DNA of 64,000 bases from Cellulosilyticum sp. I15G10I2. GTDB taxonomy: Bacteria > Bacillota > Clostridia > Lachnospirales > Cellulosilyticaceae. Position numbers and translations under genes: made by a program. The stretch covers positions 496,001 to 560,000 of the forward strand of contig NZ_FMMP01000006.1 of the NCBI RefSeq assembly GCF_900095725.1, read 5' to 3'. Of the stretch, positions 42,194 to 51,467 are shown piece after piece; the first letter of the stretch is position 1; every line of letters begins with the position of its first letter. The notes under the pieces were generated by a model that had not been told where the DNA came from, made no database searches, and saw nothing but the letters and a program-made list of their open reading frames with translations.

Positions 42194-43954
42194 ATGTATT
42201 ATCCAGAGCATATAATAGAAACTATTAGAGAAAGAAGTGATATAGTAGCTCTAATCTCCGAATATACAACACTTACTAAAAAAGGAAATTCTTATACTGG
42301 ATTATGCCCATTTCATAATGAAAAAACTCCCTCCTTTTCAGTAAGTGAAGAAAAGCAGCTATATTATTGTTTTGGTTGTGGAGCGGGAGGTAATACAGTA
42401 ACTTTTTTGATGCAAAAAGAAAATATGACTTTTCCTGAAGCGATAAAATATTTGGCTGAAAGAGAAAATATCGAGCTAGATGAGCTTGCATTGTCCCAAG
42501 ATGAAATCCAAAAAAATCAAAAAAGACAACGCTTACTTAATGTTATTAAAGAAGCTGCAAAATTTTTCTACTTTAGTTTAAGAGATACAAAAAATGAAGA
42601 AATCATGCACTATTTAATAGAACGAAATGTTTCTATAGAGATGATTAAACAATTTGGACTAGGGTACTCGCCAAGTGATTACAATATACTTTATAAATAT
42701 TTACAGGAAAAAGGATATGATGATGATACGCTTATGGAAAGCGGATTGTTTTTAAAAAGCAAAAAAGGAGGTTTTATTTATGACCGATTTGCATCACGCC
42801 TTATATTTCCTATTTTTGATGTGAGTAAAAAAGTAATTGCCTTTGGCGGAAGAGTAACCGATGGCAGTATGCCCAAATATCTTAATTCGCCTGAGAATAT
42901 TTTATTTAATAAAAGTTATACACTTTATGGTCTTAACTTTGCAAAAGCAACCTCAAGTAACTATTATATATTGGTAGAAGGTTATATGGATGTGATTGCA
43001 ATGCATCAAGCGGGGTTTACTCAAACAATAGCCTCTCTAGGAACAGCCTTTACGTCCTCTCATGCAAAACTATTAAAACGTTACACCAAAGAAGTTGTTA
43101 TTATGTATGATAGTGATAGCGCAGGGATTAATGCAACATTAAGGGCCATTCCTATTCTTAGAAATGAAGGCATAAAGGTAAGAGTATTACAACTTAAATC
43201 AGGTAAGGATCCAGATGAGTATCTCAAAAAGTATGGAAAAGAGCACTTGATGGAACTTATAAAAGGAGCTAAAGCAGATATTTGGTTTGAAATTTCAAGA
43301 TTTGAGTTGAAATATGATTTAAAAATACCAGAGCAAAAGGTTATGTTTTTACAAGAGGTTGCAGGTCGATTGAGTGAAATACCTAGTACAATAGAGCAGG
43401 CTATCTATATTGATGAAATATGTGATACTTATCAGATTGAAAGTAGTGCATTTAAAGCCGAAGTCAATAATAATTACAAAAAAATAAAACATATTTATAG
43501 TACAAAAGACAGTCAAGCACATCCAAAAGGTAACCGCCAGGCTGTTAGTACAGAAGTTATTTTTTTATCAACCATTTATCACTATCCTCACATTGTTAAA
43601 CAAGTTAAACAATATATCACACCAGATATGTTTGAGGGTGATTTGCTTAAGGATTTAGCGAAAGAAATTTTTAAAGCTGCTGCAGAGCATAATGAAATTA
43701 ATATGATGTATTTTACAGCGCGTTATCCAGAAAGCACTGAACAGAATATTATTTCTCATATTATGATGCACAAAGATGAACGTTATGAAGAACAAACTAT
43801 TCTGCACAAAATGGTTCTAGAAAATATAAAAAGACTTAAAGGAAATTATTTAGGGAAAAAAATGAATGAAACAAAGGATGCAATAGAAAAGCAGAATCTA
43901 CTATTTCAAAAAAAGGCACTTGACAAATTGTATATTGATTTTATAAATGGTTAG
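42194..43954 (+). CDS. dnaG: DNA primase
   Basis: 586 residues. N-terminal CHC2 zinc finger CPFHNEKTPSFSVSE with YYCFGCGAGG (about 37-65), the conserved RNA polymerase domain (YLNSPENILFNKS near 235), TOPRIM with LVEGYMDVIAMHQAGF (about 261) and MYDSDSAG (about 309), and a C-terminal helicase-binding region (about 440-586). It makes RNA primers for DNA replication with DnaB. Start ATG 42194 with GAAGGAG; rpoD follows within about 30 bases. Confidence 0.96.
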   Translation: MYYPEHIIETIRERSDIVALISEYTTLTKKGNSYTGLCPFHNEKTPSFSVSEEKQLYYCFGCGAGGNTVTFLMQKENMTFPEAIKYLAERENIELDELALSQDEIQKNQKRQRLLNVIKEAAKFFYFSLRDTKNEEIMHYLIERNVSIEMIKQFGLGYSPSDYNILYKYLQEKGYDDDTLMESGLFLKSKKGGFIYDRFASRLIFPIFDVSKKVIAFGGRVTDGSMPKYLNSPENILFNKSYTLYGLNFAKATSSNYYILVEGYMDVIAMHQAGFTQTIASLGTAFTSSHAKLLKRYTKEVVIMYDSDSAGINATLRAIPILRNEGIKVRVLQLKSGKDPDEYLKKYGKEHLMELIKGAKADIWFEISRFELKYDLKIPEQKVMFLQEVAGRLSEIPSTIEQAIYIDEICDTYQIESSAFKAEVNNNYKKIKHIYSTKDSQAHPKGNRQAVSTEVIFLSTIYHYPHIVKQVKQYITPDMFEGDLLKDLAKEIFKAAAEHNEINMMYFTARYPESTEQNIISHIMMHKDERYEEQTILHKMVLENIKRLKGNYLGKKMNETKDAIEKQNLLFQKKALDKLYIDFING

Positions 43955-43984
43955 AATAGTAGACAGGAGAAAGGATTGATAATA

Positions 43985-45067
43985 GTGAAAGATATGGCAG
44001 AACAAAAACTAGCTTTTAAGGCAAAACTTGATCAACTTATTAATATGGCGAAGGATAAAAAAGGTATTTTAGAGCAAGATGATATTAATGAAGTCTTTTC
44101 AGATATAGAACTAGAACCGAGTAAGATCGAGCAGATTTATGAATATTTAGAGTCTCAGAATATTGATGTTATTGGAAATATTGCAGATATTGAAGTGGAT
44201 GATACTGAGATAGATTTTAGTAATTTGCCTGATGGTATCAGTATCGATGATCCAGTCCGTATGTATCTTAAGGAAATTGGTAAGGTACCTCTTTTATCAG
44301 CGGATGAAGAAATTAAGCTGGCGCTCAGAATGGAAGAAGGAGATCAGGAAGCTAAGAAAAAATTAGCAGAAGCTAATTTAAGATTGGTAGTTAGTATTGC
44401 AAAAAGGTATGTAGGCCGTGGAATGCTTTTCTTAGATCTAATTCAAGAGGGAAATCTAGGGCTGATCAAAGCGGTAGAAAAATTTGACTACTCAAAAGGG
44501 TTTAAATTTAGTACTTATGCAACTTGGTGGATTAGACAAGCTATTACAAGAGCTATTGCTGATCAGGCACGTACTATTCGTATACCTGTTCACATGGTAG
44601 AAACGATTAATAAACTTATGCGTGTATCTAGACAGCTTCTTCAAGAACTAGGACGTGATCCTCAGCCAGAGGAGATCGCAAAAGAAATGGAGATGACTGT
44701 ATCTAAAGTACGTGAGATTATGAAGATATCTCAAGAACCTGTTTCGCTTGAAACGCCTATTGGTGAAGAAGAAGATAGTCATTTGGGCGATTTTATCCCT
44801 GATGAAGATATTCCTGTTCCAGCGGAGGCGGCAGCCTTTACACTTTTGAAAGAACAATTGATCGAAGTTTTAGATACTTTGACAGAAAGAGAACAAAAAG
44901 TACTTCGACTTAGGTTTGGATTAGATGATGGCAGAGCTAGGACACTTGAAGAAGTAGGGAAAGAGTTTAATGTCACTAGAGAAAGAATTAGGCAAATAGA
45001 GGCTAAGGCCTTACGTAAATTAAGACATCCTAGTAGAAGTAAAAAACTTAAAGACTATCTAGAATAG
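43985..45067 (+). CDS. rpoD: Primary sigma factor (sigma-A)
   Basis: 360 residues from GTG 43985 (AAAGGA 9 nt upstream); TTG 43976, with AGGAG 6 nt away, is equally possible and would add three residues. Regions: 1.1-like acidic N-terminus, 1.2 [17 protein letters not shown], 2.1-2.4 [37 protein letters not shown], and [17 protein letters not shown], region 3, and region 4.2 [20 protein letters not shown]. It directs RNA polymerase to the TTGACA/TATAAT promoters seen through this window. Third gene of the dgt-dnaG-rpoD operon and followed by a terminator. Confidence 0.96.
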   Translation: MKDMAEQKLAFKAKLDQLINMAKDKKGILEQDDINEVFSDIELEPSKIEQIYEYLESQNIDVIGNIADIEVDDTEIDFSNLPDGISIDDPVRMYLKEIGKVPLLSADEEIKLALRMEEGDQEAKKKLAEANLRLVVSIAKRYVGRGMLFLDLIQEGNLGLIKAVEKFDYSKGFKFSTYATWWIRQAITRAIADQARTIRIPVHMVETINKLMRVSRQLLQELGRDPQPEEIAKEMEMTVSKVREIMKISQEPVSLETPIGEEEDSHLGDFIPDEDIPVPAEAAAFTLLKEQLIEVLDTLTEREQKVLRLRFGLDDGRARTLEEVGKEFNVTRERIRQIEAKALRKLRHPSRSKKLKDYLE

Positions 45068-45092
45068 AAGTTGATACGTCAACTTCTATTTT
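45063..45092 (+). terminator. Terminator after rpoD
   Basis: AATAGAAGTTGA and TCAACTTCTATT form a 12-bp perfect stem around TACG, followed by TT. It overlaps the rpoD stop; the short T tract may allow read-through to trmK. Confidence 0.75.
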
Positions 45093-45142
45093 GTATGATA
45101 AGCACAATTTAAGCATAAAATGAAATAAAGAGGTGTTAAGCA

Positions 45143-45832
45143 GTGCAGTTATCTCGTAGATTATATACTATTGCTCAGTGTGTGCCAAGGGGGAGTCGGG
45201 TTATAGATGTTGGAACTGACCATGCCTATATTCCGATCTATCTTTTGAAAAATCATATTGCAGTATTTTGTATTGCAACAGACATTAATAAAGGGCCTTT
45301 ACAAAAGGCAAAATTAAATATGAAGCTTCATCATATAGATGCTATTGATTTAAGACTTACTAATGGACTAAGAGGTATCCGACACGGTGAGGCGGATGTT
45401 ATCATTATGGCTGGCATGGGCGGATGCTTGATGATAGATATTTTAGAACAAGATCTAAAACTTATTAAGAGCTTTGATAGACTTATTTTACAGCCCCAGC
45501 AGGATATTCCGCGTCTTAGAAAGTTTTTGCATGGTATAGGTTTTAGAATAGAAGATGAGGCATTTGTTGAAGAAGACGGCAAGTACTATACAGTTATTAT
45601 AGCAGTACCTGGACAGGAGAAATATAAAAATGATTATGAGTATATTTATGGAAAAGTGCTCATAGAAAAGAGAACAGAACCTTTTAAGGCTTATATGATT
45701 AAAAAACAGGAAAAACTTTCTATTCTTTTCGATACTATAAATGGAAGAAATTCAAAACATATAGATCAAAGGAAAAAAGAATTAGAAGCAGAACTAAAAA
45801 TGCATGAAGAGGTTATAAAATGTATCTTTTAA
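45143..45832 (+). CDS. trmK: tRNA (adenine(22)-N1)-methyltransferase
   Basis: 229 residues from GTG 45143 (AGAGGTG upstream). Class I SAM-binding fold: VPRGSRVIDVGTDHAYIPIYL (split: VPRGSRVIDVGTDHAY then IPIYLL, about 14-34), CIATDINKGPLQKAK (about 43), IIMAGMGGCLMIDIL (about 88) and LILQPQQDI (about 111). A C-terminal coiled helical segment follows. TrmK methylates N1 of A22 in some tRNAs. The rpoD-trmK-nif3 order is conserved in Firmicutes. It overlaps the next gene by 13 bases. Confidence 0.92.
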   Translation: MQLSRRLYTIAQCVPRGSRVIDVGTDHAYIPIYLLKNHIAVFCIATDINKGPLQKAKLNMKLHHIDAIDLRLTNGLRGIRHGEADVIIMAGMGGCLMIDILEQDLKLIKSFDRLILQPQQDIPRLRKFLHGIGFRIEDEAFVEEDGKYYTVIIAVPGQEKYKNDYEYIYGKVLIEKRTEPFKAYMIKKQEKLSILFDTINGRNSKHIDQRKKELEAELKMHEEVIKCIF

Positions 45833-46920
45833 AAGAAATAATTAAAGTGCTCGAAGAGATTGCACCACCTAAACTTGCAGAGAGCTGGGATAATGTTGGA
45901 CTTATAATAGGAAGTAAAAAGCAAGAGGTTCACAATATATTATGTGCTTTAGATATTAATCAGGATGTTATAAGTGAAGCTGTGAAAAATGATATACAAT
46001 GTATTGTGACACATCACCCTTTCATATTTAAGCCGATTAATAAAATTAACTTTGATAATCAGCAAGGGGAGATGATTAGAAAGCTTATTTTTCATAATAT
46101 TTCTGTTTATGCTATGCATACCAATTATGATATTGTGCGAGGTGGAACAAATGATATATTATGTGATAAATTAAATATCTATAATACAGAAATATTACAT
46201 ATATCGCAAAGAGAAGCTCTATATAAAGTTGCTGTATATGTGCCGGAAATGTACTTCGAACAGGTCAGAAACATAATTATTAAGCATGATATATGTGACA
46301 TAGGCAGTTATAAAGGGTGTACATTTACAATGGCAGGAGAAGGGACTTTTATCCCTGTGGAAGGGAGTAAGCCTTATTTAGGAGAGCTTGGACAGTTAGA
46401 GAAAGTTTATGAAAGAAAAATAGAGTTTATAGCACATCAGCACAATGTTGAGAGCATCCAGCAGCTTATTCGGGAACAGCATCCTTATGAAGAAGTAGCT
46501 TTTGATATTTATACTCTAAATAATAATAGCAGACTTAACGGGGTAGGAAGATATGGTGAATTAGAACAAGAGATGACATTAGAGGCGTTTATTGCAAAGC
46601 TTAAAAAGACCTTTAATCTATCGTATATTCGTATGACAGTTCCTGTAAATACCATGATTAAAAAAGTAGCAGTCTGTTCTGGAAGTGGCGCTGAGTATAT
46701 TAAGGAGGCAAGCAAAGTTGCAGATGCCTATGTCACTGGAGATATAAAGTTTCATGATGCACAGAGAGCTCGGGATCTTGGAATTAATGTATTTGATATA
46801 GGTCACTATACCTCAGAAAACATTGCTATGCAATACATTGCTTCTTGTCTAAATAGCAAGTTAGAAGGTTTATATGCGATGATTTCAGAGGTGGATAGCG
46901 AAGTTATAAACATTAAGTAA
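45820..46920 (+). CDS. Nif3-like dinuclear metal centre protein (YqfO type)
   Basis: 366 residues, the long form. Metal-binding residues are in the N- and C-terminal halves: THHPFIFKPI (about 64-73), AMHTNYDIVRGGTNDILCD (about 97-115), and near the end DIKFHDAQRARDLGINVFDIGHYTSE (split: DIKFHDAQRARDLG, then FDIGHYTSE, about 309-335). A PII-like insertion (about 130-225) is typical of the Bacillus YqfO form. Often annotated as GTP cyclohydrolase I type 2, but the activity is not established. Start inside the end of trmK, so translationally coupled. Confidence 0.92.
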   Translation: MYLLKEIIKVLEEIAPPKLAESWDNVGLIIGSKKQEVHNILCALDINQDVISEAVKNDIQCIVTHHPFIFKPINKINFDNQQGEMIRKLIFHNISVYAMHTNYDIVRGGTNDILCDKLNIYNTEILHISQREALYKVAVYVPEMYFEQVRNIIIKHDICDIGSYKGCTFTMAGEGTFIPVEGSKPYLGELGQLEKVYERKIEFIAHQHNVESIQQLIREQHPYEEVAFDIYTLNNNSRLNGVGRYGELEQEMTLEAFIAKLKKTFNLSYIRMTVPVNTMIKKVAVCSGSGAEYIKEASKVADAYVTGDIKFHDAQRARDLGINVFDIGHYTSENIAMQYIASCLNSKLEGLYAMISEVDSEVINIK

Positions 46921-46931
46921 AGGAGAATGAT

Positions 46932-48590
46932 ATGAATAAGATAATCAATGTTACTTTTAAAAATGGGAAAAAACTTCAATTTGATTCAGGTATTACATTA
47001 TATAAAATTGCTGAAAGTATACAACAAGAGTATCGTTTTCCCATTATGTTAGCAAAAATAGGTAATAGCTTTAAAGAATTATGCAGCACACTGAATGAAG
47101 ATACAAAGGAGTTAGAGTTTATTGATTTAGGGCAAAAAGATGGCATGAGAGTTTATCAAAGAAGTACCACTTTTCTATTAATTTCAGCTGCAAAAAGGGT
47201 ATTTACGGGTTGCAATATACTTGTTAATCATCACATAACAGGTGGTTATTTTTGTGAATTTGAAGATCATAGTTTATGTACACCAGAGAATATAGCTAAA
47301 ATAGAAAAAGAAATGCAGCAGATGGTTAAAGAAGAATTACCAATTACTAAACAGACGCTGGCTGTTGATGAGGCACTTGCGCTTTTTGAAAGAGAACAAA
47401 GGATAGATAAAAGAAGACTATTTAAATACAGAAGAACTTCTACGGTTAATATCTATTGTCTGGATGGTATTAAAGATTATTTTTATGGGTATATGGTAAC
47501 GAATACGAAGCATATTACATTGTTTAGACTCATCCCATATGCACATGGTTTTGCACTTCAATTTCCGAATGAACAAGATCCAACACAGATGGCAGAATTT
47601 ATTCCACAGCCTAAACTATCAGAAGTTTTTAGAGAATCTGAGAAGTGGGCCAGAATTATGGGGGTTGATATTGTTGGATCCCTAAATGATGTTATTTCTC
47701 AAGGAAAAGCTGAAGATCTTATTAAAATATCGGAAGCGTTACATGAAAAAAAGGTTGCTGAGATAGCGGATAAAATTTTAGCTAAAAAATGTATTAAACT
47801 TGTTTTGATTGCAGGACCATCTTCTTCAGGAAAAACAACTTTTGCTCAAAGGCTTTGTATACAGCTAAGAGTTAATGGTATGAAGCCCCATGTGATTTCT
47901 ATTGATGACTATTTTGTAAATAGGGAACTTACACCTAGGGATGAAAAAGGAGAATATGACTTTGAGGCGCTGGAAGCTATAGATACTCAACTTTTTAACG
48001 AACATATGAATAAGCTTATTCAGGGCGAAGAAGTCCAAATTCCACATTTCAATTTTATTACCGGAGAAAGACAATATAAAGGTAATAGAATTAAATTAAA
48101 TGAAGAAGATATTTTAGTTGTTGAGGGTATTCATGGACTTAATGAAGCTCTCAGTTATGCTGTTGCAAAAGAAAATAAATTTAAAATTTATATTAGTTGT
48201 TTGACGCAGCTTAATATTGATTATCATAATAGAATACCAACGACTGATACAAGACTCATTAGGCGTATGGTAAGGGATAATCAGTATAGAGGTATTTCCC
48301 CGGAACGTACAATGGAACTTTGGGCCTCTGTAAGAAGAGGGGAAAATAAAAATATTTTTCCATTTCAAGAGCAGGCTGACATAATGTTTAATTCTGTGCT
48401 TATCTATGAGCTTTCTGTGCTTAAGCAAAAAGCAGAACCCTTACTATTTGGTGTAGATAGGTCTTCGCCGTATCATGCAGAAGCTAAACGTATGCTTAAG
48501 TTTTTAGAATACTTTTTAACGATCGATACAGCCAATATTCCTAACAATTCCATCATTAGGGAGTTTCTTGGAGGGAGCACTTTTCATTAA
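46932..48590 (+). CDS. Uridine kinase-like nucleoside kinase with N-terminal TGS domain
   Basis: 552 residues. The N-terminus (1-65) resembles a TGS domain (NVTFKNGKKLQFDSGITLYK), followed by a threonyl-tRNA-synthetase second-domain-like stretch with HHITGGYFCEF (about 96). The C-terminal kinase has a P-loop LIAGPSSSGKTTFAQRL (about 292-308), HVISIDDYFVNRELTP (about 319) and LVVEGIHGLNE (about 395). This fusion is common in Clostridia and annotated as nucleoside or uridine kinase; the role of the tRNA-synthetase-like half is unknown. AAAGGAG ribosome site; last gene before rnpB. Confidence 0.9.
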   Translation: MNKIINVTFKNGKKLQFDSGITLYKIAESIQQEYRFPIMLAKIGNSFKELCSTLNEDTKELEFIDLGQKDGMRVYQRSTTFLLISAAKRVFTGCNILVNHHITGGYFCEFEDHSLCTPENIAKIEKEMQQMVKEELPITKQTLAVDEALALFEREQRIDKRRLFKYRRTSTVNIYCLDGIKDYFYGYMVTNTKHITLFRLIPYAHGFALQFPNEQDPTQMAEFIPQPKLSEVFRESEKWARIMGVDIVGSLNDVISQGKAEDLIKISEALHEKKVAEIADKILAKKCIKLVLIAGPSSSGKTTFAQRLCIQLRVNGMKPHVISIDDYFVNRELTPRDEKGEYDFEALEAIDTQLFNEHMNKLIQGEEVQIPHFNFITGERQYKGNRIKLNEEDILVVEGIHGLNEALSYAVAKENKFKIYISCLTQLNIDYHNRIPTTDTRLIRRMVRDNQYRGISPERTMELWASVRRGENKNIFPFQEQADIMFNSVLIYELSVLKQKAEPLLFGVDRSSPYHAEAKRMLKFLEYFLTIDTANIPNNSIIREFLGGSTFH

Positions 48591-48619
48591 TTGACAAGAA
48601 GCGTTTAATGTGATATTGT
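48591..48619 (+). promoter_or_regulatory. Promoter of the RNase P RNA gene
   Basis: TTGACA (48591-48596) directly after the kinase stop codon, 17-bp spacer, TATTGT (48614-48619). Predicted start near 48626 matches the RNA's 5' end. Confidence 0.7.
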
Positions 48620-48625
48620 AAATAA

Positions 48626-48984
48626 GTTGTTAAGTAAGTCAGACAGTCGCAAGTGCATTTTCGAAAGGAAGTACTTGAGGAACGTCCGAGCTCCATAGAG
48701 CAAGGTGCTGGATAACCCCCAGTGGAGGCAACTTTAAGGATAGTGCAACAGAAATAAACCACCTATCATTTGATAGGTAAGGATGGAAAGGTGAGGTAAG
48801 AGCTCACCGTCCTTTAGGTGACTAAAGGAGCTATGTAAACCCCACCTGGAGCAAGACCGTATAGAAAGGCATTTGGTAGCTGCTCGCTATGCCTTTGGGT
48901 AGGTCGCTAGAGCATCTAGGCAACTAGATGCGTAGATAGATGACTGTCAAATACAGAACTCGGCGTAAAGATTTGGTTAACAAC
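48626..48984 (+). ncRNA. rnpB: RNase P RNA (class A-like)
   Basis: The conserved core is clear: GAGGAACGTCCGAGCTCC (48679 onward), GGATAACCCCCAGTGGAGGC, ATAGTGCAACAGAAA, and the 3' element CAGAACTCGGCGTA. The ends pair as stem P1: GTTGTTAA (48626-48633) with TTAACAAC (48977-48984). RNase P removes 5' leaders from tRNA precursors. The order of blocks fits the ancestral (A) class expected in Clostridia. It has its own promoter and terminator. Confidence 0.96.
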
Positions 48985-49002
48985 CTAATAGAGATTTAGT
49001 AG

Positions 49003-49040
49003 GGCAAGGCATTGAGTAAAATCAAGGTCTTGCCTTTTTG
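49003..49040 (+). terminator. Terminator of rnpB
   Basis: GGCAAGGCATTGA pairs with TCAAGGTCTTGCC (one mismatch, one G-T) around GTAAAA, followed by TTTTTG. Confidence 0.85.
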
Positions 49041-49054
49041 TTGCTTACAGCATC

Positions 49055-49163
49055 TTTTTGAGTTCCGCACGGGGATTTAGAAAGGAATTTTCATCTTTCC
49101 GTCGTCAGGCTCCAAGACCAGCTGAAAATTCCTCTCTAAGCCCCCTGCTATATTTCTCAAAAA
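49055..49163 (-). repeat. Long structured hairpin element, copy 1
   Basis: Nested arms: TTTTTGAG (49055-49062) with CTCAAAAA (49156-49163), GCACGGGG with CCCCCTGC, and 49075-49093 with 49123-49140 (GGAATTTTCA with TGAAAATTCC at the core). The apical loop holds CGTCGTCA (49100-49107), TGACGACG on the minus strand. A related element, opposite in orientation, lies at 50970-51040. Both share TAGCA(A)GGGGGC, TGACGACG(G/A)AAAG(A/C)TGA, CTTTCT and ATCCCC in order when read on the given strands. It could be a non-coding RNA or a dispersed mobile repeat; I do not recognise a named family. Confidence 0.55.
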
Positions 49164-49651
49164 ATTAGTGTGTTAAAAATAAAATCTAGTGATTTTAGCT
49201 TTCTAAATTGATATACTTAATAAAAAAACTTGAAAGAAAGATTACCATGTTTCGAAAAGATACTATCACATAACTTAATCTAGATGATACAATAGTAATT
49301 CTTCCTAGTATTTGCGTGATGACTTAGCAAAAGTTGAGCAGAACCCATTCCTGCACATATACTTTTAAATATTATTTTTTATATACTAACTATTTGAAAA
49401 ATTATAATATTATTGATGAATTTTATAAAATATTGTAAAATGATAAATGAGTAATATGAGAAGTATATGTCTACTATAAGTACAATAGATAGACATAAAT
49501 TAGTTTTTGATCATAAAGATTTACTGATTAAGATAGCAATGATAAATACAATATTCTTTCTTTAAAACATATTAAATACTGTTTTACATTATTTTTTCTA
49601 TATTAATTTAATATATAGAAAACGAATATTTAGAAATGGAGTAAAATAAAA
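49164..49651. other. AT-rich intergenic region upstream of the GGDEF gene
   Basis: No gene is supported over about 490 bases. There is a near-palindrome at 49599-49619 (CTATATTAA ... TTAATATATAG type) just before the GGDEF ribosome site (GGAG 49638-49641), and a 32-codon open frame at 49467-49565 without a ribosome site. Possibly decayed coding DNA. Confidence 0.4.
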
Positions 49652-50782
49652 ATGACAATTTTTTTACAAGTCCAAATAAATATTGTTTTATCCATTTTAT
49701 TATTTATTTTGCTTGGGCATTCTTATTCTAATATAAATAGAAAAAAGATAACTAATCGGTTAGTTATTTGGATTATAGGATTAACATGGGTTACTTTAAT
49801 ATTAGAGACATTGAGTGTCCTATTAAATAGCCCTAATTTAAGACAATTTATAGTATTACATAAGCTAGTCAATATAATAGGATTTATAGTGACTCCTACT
49901 ATTCTTTTTTTGGGATATATATTTAGTAAAGAATGGGCTAATAGGTATCAGAAAGAAAAAATAAAAGTAAATAATATACTTCTATTGCCATTAATCATTA
50001 ATGGGATAGGCACTTTAATTAGTCATAATGGAGGTGGCATTTTTCATGTGAGTAATGAGAATATTTATGAAAGGGGCCCCCTATTTTTTATTTTACCTTG
50101 TGTGAGTTACACTTACTTTGCGTATAACTTATATTTTATTTATAAGCATCGTAAAAAATTTACCAATGCAGAACTTGTTATATTTAGTTCATTTAACATA
50201 ATTCCTGCCCTATTCACTAGCATTCAGTTAAAATATTCTGCTTATCTAACCACTTGGACAAGTACAGCAATAATTATTGTGATTGGTTACATTTTTATAC
50301 TAAATGACCAAGCATATCGAGATAGTTTGACAGGTCTAGAAAATCGTTTATCCTATGATAAGTATACACAAAACATAGGTTATAAAAAGCTTAGTAAACT
50401 TTTTGCAGTCTATATAGATATAGATGGACTTAAGACTATTAATGACCAATATGGACATTATGAAGGGGATGAAGCAATTAAGGCCTTTGCTAGTTTACTC
50501 CATGAGAGTTTTCCAGTCCGGCAAAAAAAACTAATACGTTTAGGAGGGGATGAGTTCTTGATTTTATTAGAAAGGCAACCGATAGAAAAAGTTGTAACAT
50601 ACATACAAAATTTAACACAATGTGTTGAGACATATAATAATAAAGGTGAAAAACCATTTAGACTTAGTTTTAGTTATGGTATGGCGGGCTATACAAAAGC
50701 TTATAAAAGCATTTATCAGCTTTTAGAATATGCTGATCAATTAATGTATTTACAAAAGCAAAACAGGAAGAATAGGTTATAA
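49652..50782 (+). CDS. Membrane diguanylate cyclase (GGDEF)
   Basis: 376 residues. About seven membrane helices fill residues 1-222, a 7TM-like sensor of the histidine-kinase N-terminal type. The GGDEF domain (about 228-372) has DSLTGLENRLSYDKY (about 228), metal-binding VYIDIDGLKTINDQYGH (about 254-270) and an intact RLGGDEFLIL (about 298-307). No RxxD-type inhibitory site is obvious. It should make cyclic di-GMP. The gene stands alone in a gene-poor stretch between two related hairpin elements, with slightly more AT-rich sequence than its neighbours. No c-di-GMP riboswitch is visible upstream. Confidence 0.9.
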   Translation: MTIFLQVQINIVLSILLFILLGHSYSNINRKKITNRLVIWIIGLTWVTLILETLSVLLNSPNLRQFIVLHKLVNIIGFIVTPTILFLGYIFSKEWANRYQKEKIKVNNILLLPLIINGIGTLISHNGGGIFHVSNENIYERGPLFFILPCVSYTYFAYNLYFIYKHRKKFTNAELVIFSSFNIIPALFTSIQLKYSAYLTTWTSTAIIIVIGYIFILNDQAYRDSLTGLENRLSYDKYTQNIGYKKLSKLFAVYIDIDGLKTINDQYGHYEGDEAIKAFASLLHESFPVRQKKLIRLGGDEFLILLERQPIEKVVTYIQNLTQCVETYNNKGEKPFRLSFSYGMAGYTKAYKSIYQLLEYADQLMYLQKQNRKNRL

Positions 50783-50846
50783 GATAGAATAAGGAAGAGG
50801 CTTTGTATAAATAAGGAGCATATTTCTTAGTACGCCGTTTTTCCGC

Positions 50847-50885
50847 GTCTCAATATCCTCTACTGATCTAAACACACTTTGAGAC
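50847..50885 (+). repeat. Small inverted repeat after the GGDEF gene
   Basis: GTCTCAA (50847-50853) pairs with TTGAGAC (50879-50885), loop 25 nt; no T run. The surrounding 50783-50965 holds no gene that I can support. Confidence 0.3.
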
Positions 50886-50969
50886 TGTAGTTGAACTGAT
50901 TAAAATTTAAATGTTTTAAGCTATAGTAGAATCTGCTATAAATCATTTAATAACGGTCCTTTTCAAGTA

Positions 50970-51040
50970 GTAGCAAGGGGGCGGCGCATGACGACGAAAA
51001 GCTGATGCTCTTTCTTCTATCCCCCTTGTGGTATGGAGGT
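50970..51040 (+). repeat. Structured hairpin element, copy 2
   Basis: CAAGGGGG (50974-50981) pairs with CCCCCTTG (51021-51028); inside, GCAT (50986-50989) can pair with ATGC (51005-51008), enclosing GACGACGAAAAGCTG. It shares an ordered set of short blocks with the minus strand of copy 1 at 49055-49163. The loop-conserved TGACGACG, with variable helices, looks like structured RNA more than like a simple transposon end. The downstream GTATGGAGG could be part of the same fold. Confidence 0.55.
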
Positions 51041-51093
51041 AAACTACATCCCGATAAAATTATAGGGAGATATGGTTAAAATGTCGCAATATA

Positions 51094-51102
51094 TGGTATA
51101 AT
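51094..51102 (+). promoter_or_regulatory. Extended -10 promoter upstream of the GerW operon
   Basis: TGGTATAAT (51094-51102), 57 bases before ATG 51159; no clear -35. Confidence 0.4.
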
Positions 51103-51158
51103 ATAGAAAGTTAAGGTTAATATTATAAAATAGTAAGGTAGATAAGGATTATCATTCT

Positions 51159-51452
51159 ATGAAAATATCAAAGTATTTGTGGGTAGAAAAGAATGCAGGG
51201 TTTAATAAGCTCAGAAGGGCACAATTAAAAATTCAAAATAGGTGCAGAAGGCATTTGTATTTAGTATGTACATCTTATAATAGTCATTTATTGTTTGAGA
51301 TTGTCGAGAGTCAATATTTGACAGATAGTTATAAGGAATGTTATTTGGTAGCTGTAGCTAAATCAAAAGAAATGGCGCTGCAGCAGGTGGGCGTATTAAT
51401 TAATGCATTGTATAATTCAAAAACCCTGAGTTACGATATGATAAAAACCTAG
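51159..51452 (+). CDS. Hypothetical protein
   Basis: 97 residues; not recognised. The N-terminus is basic (RRAQLKIQNRCRRHLYLV, about 19-36), the rest has alternating strands and a helix (AVAKSKEMALQQVGVLINAL). There is no signal peptide or membrane helix. AAGGAT stands about 9 nt before the ATG. It precedes the DUF2953-GerW pair by 15 nt and is probably cotranscribed, so a sporulation link is possible by context only. Confidence 0.65.
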   Translation: MKISKYLWVEKNAGFNKLRRAQLKIQNRCRRHLYLVCTSYNSHLLFEIVESQYLTDSYKECYLVAVAKSKEMALQQVGVLINALYNSKTLSYDMIKT

Positions 51453-51467
51453 TTGGTGAGGTGTATA

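Noticed and set aside
49467-49565. 32-codon open frame upstream of the GGDEF gene
   Set aside because: No ribosome site and no recognisable family; it might be a gene remnant but cannot be supported.
49164-49651. Cyclic di-GMP riboswitch upstream of the GGDEF gene
   Set aside because: None of the conserved blocks of the class I or II aptamers is present.
50970-51040. Hammerhead or other self-cleaving ribozyme in the hairpin element
   Set aside because: CTGATG and CGAAA occur, but the order and the required CTGATGA and cleavage triplet do not fit.
49041-51158. Insertion sequence or transposon around the GGDEF gene
   Set aside because: The inverted hairpin elements are suggestive, but there is no transposase and no target-site duplication that I can identify.
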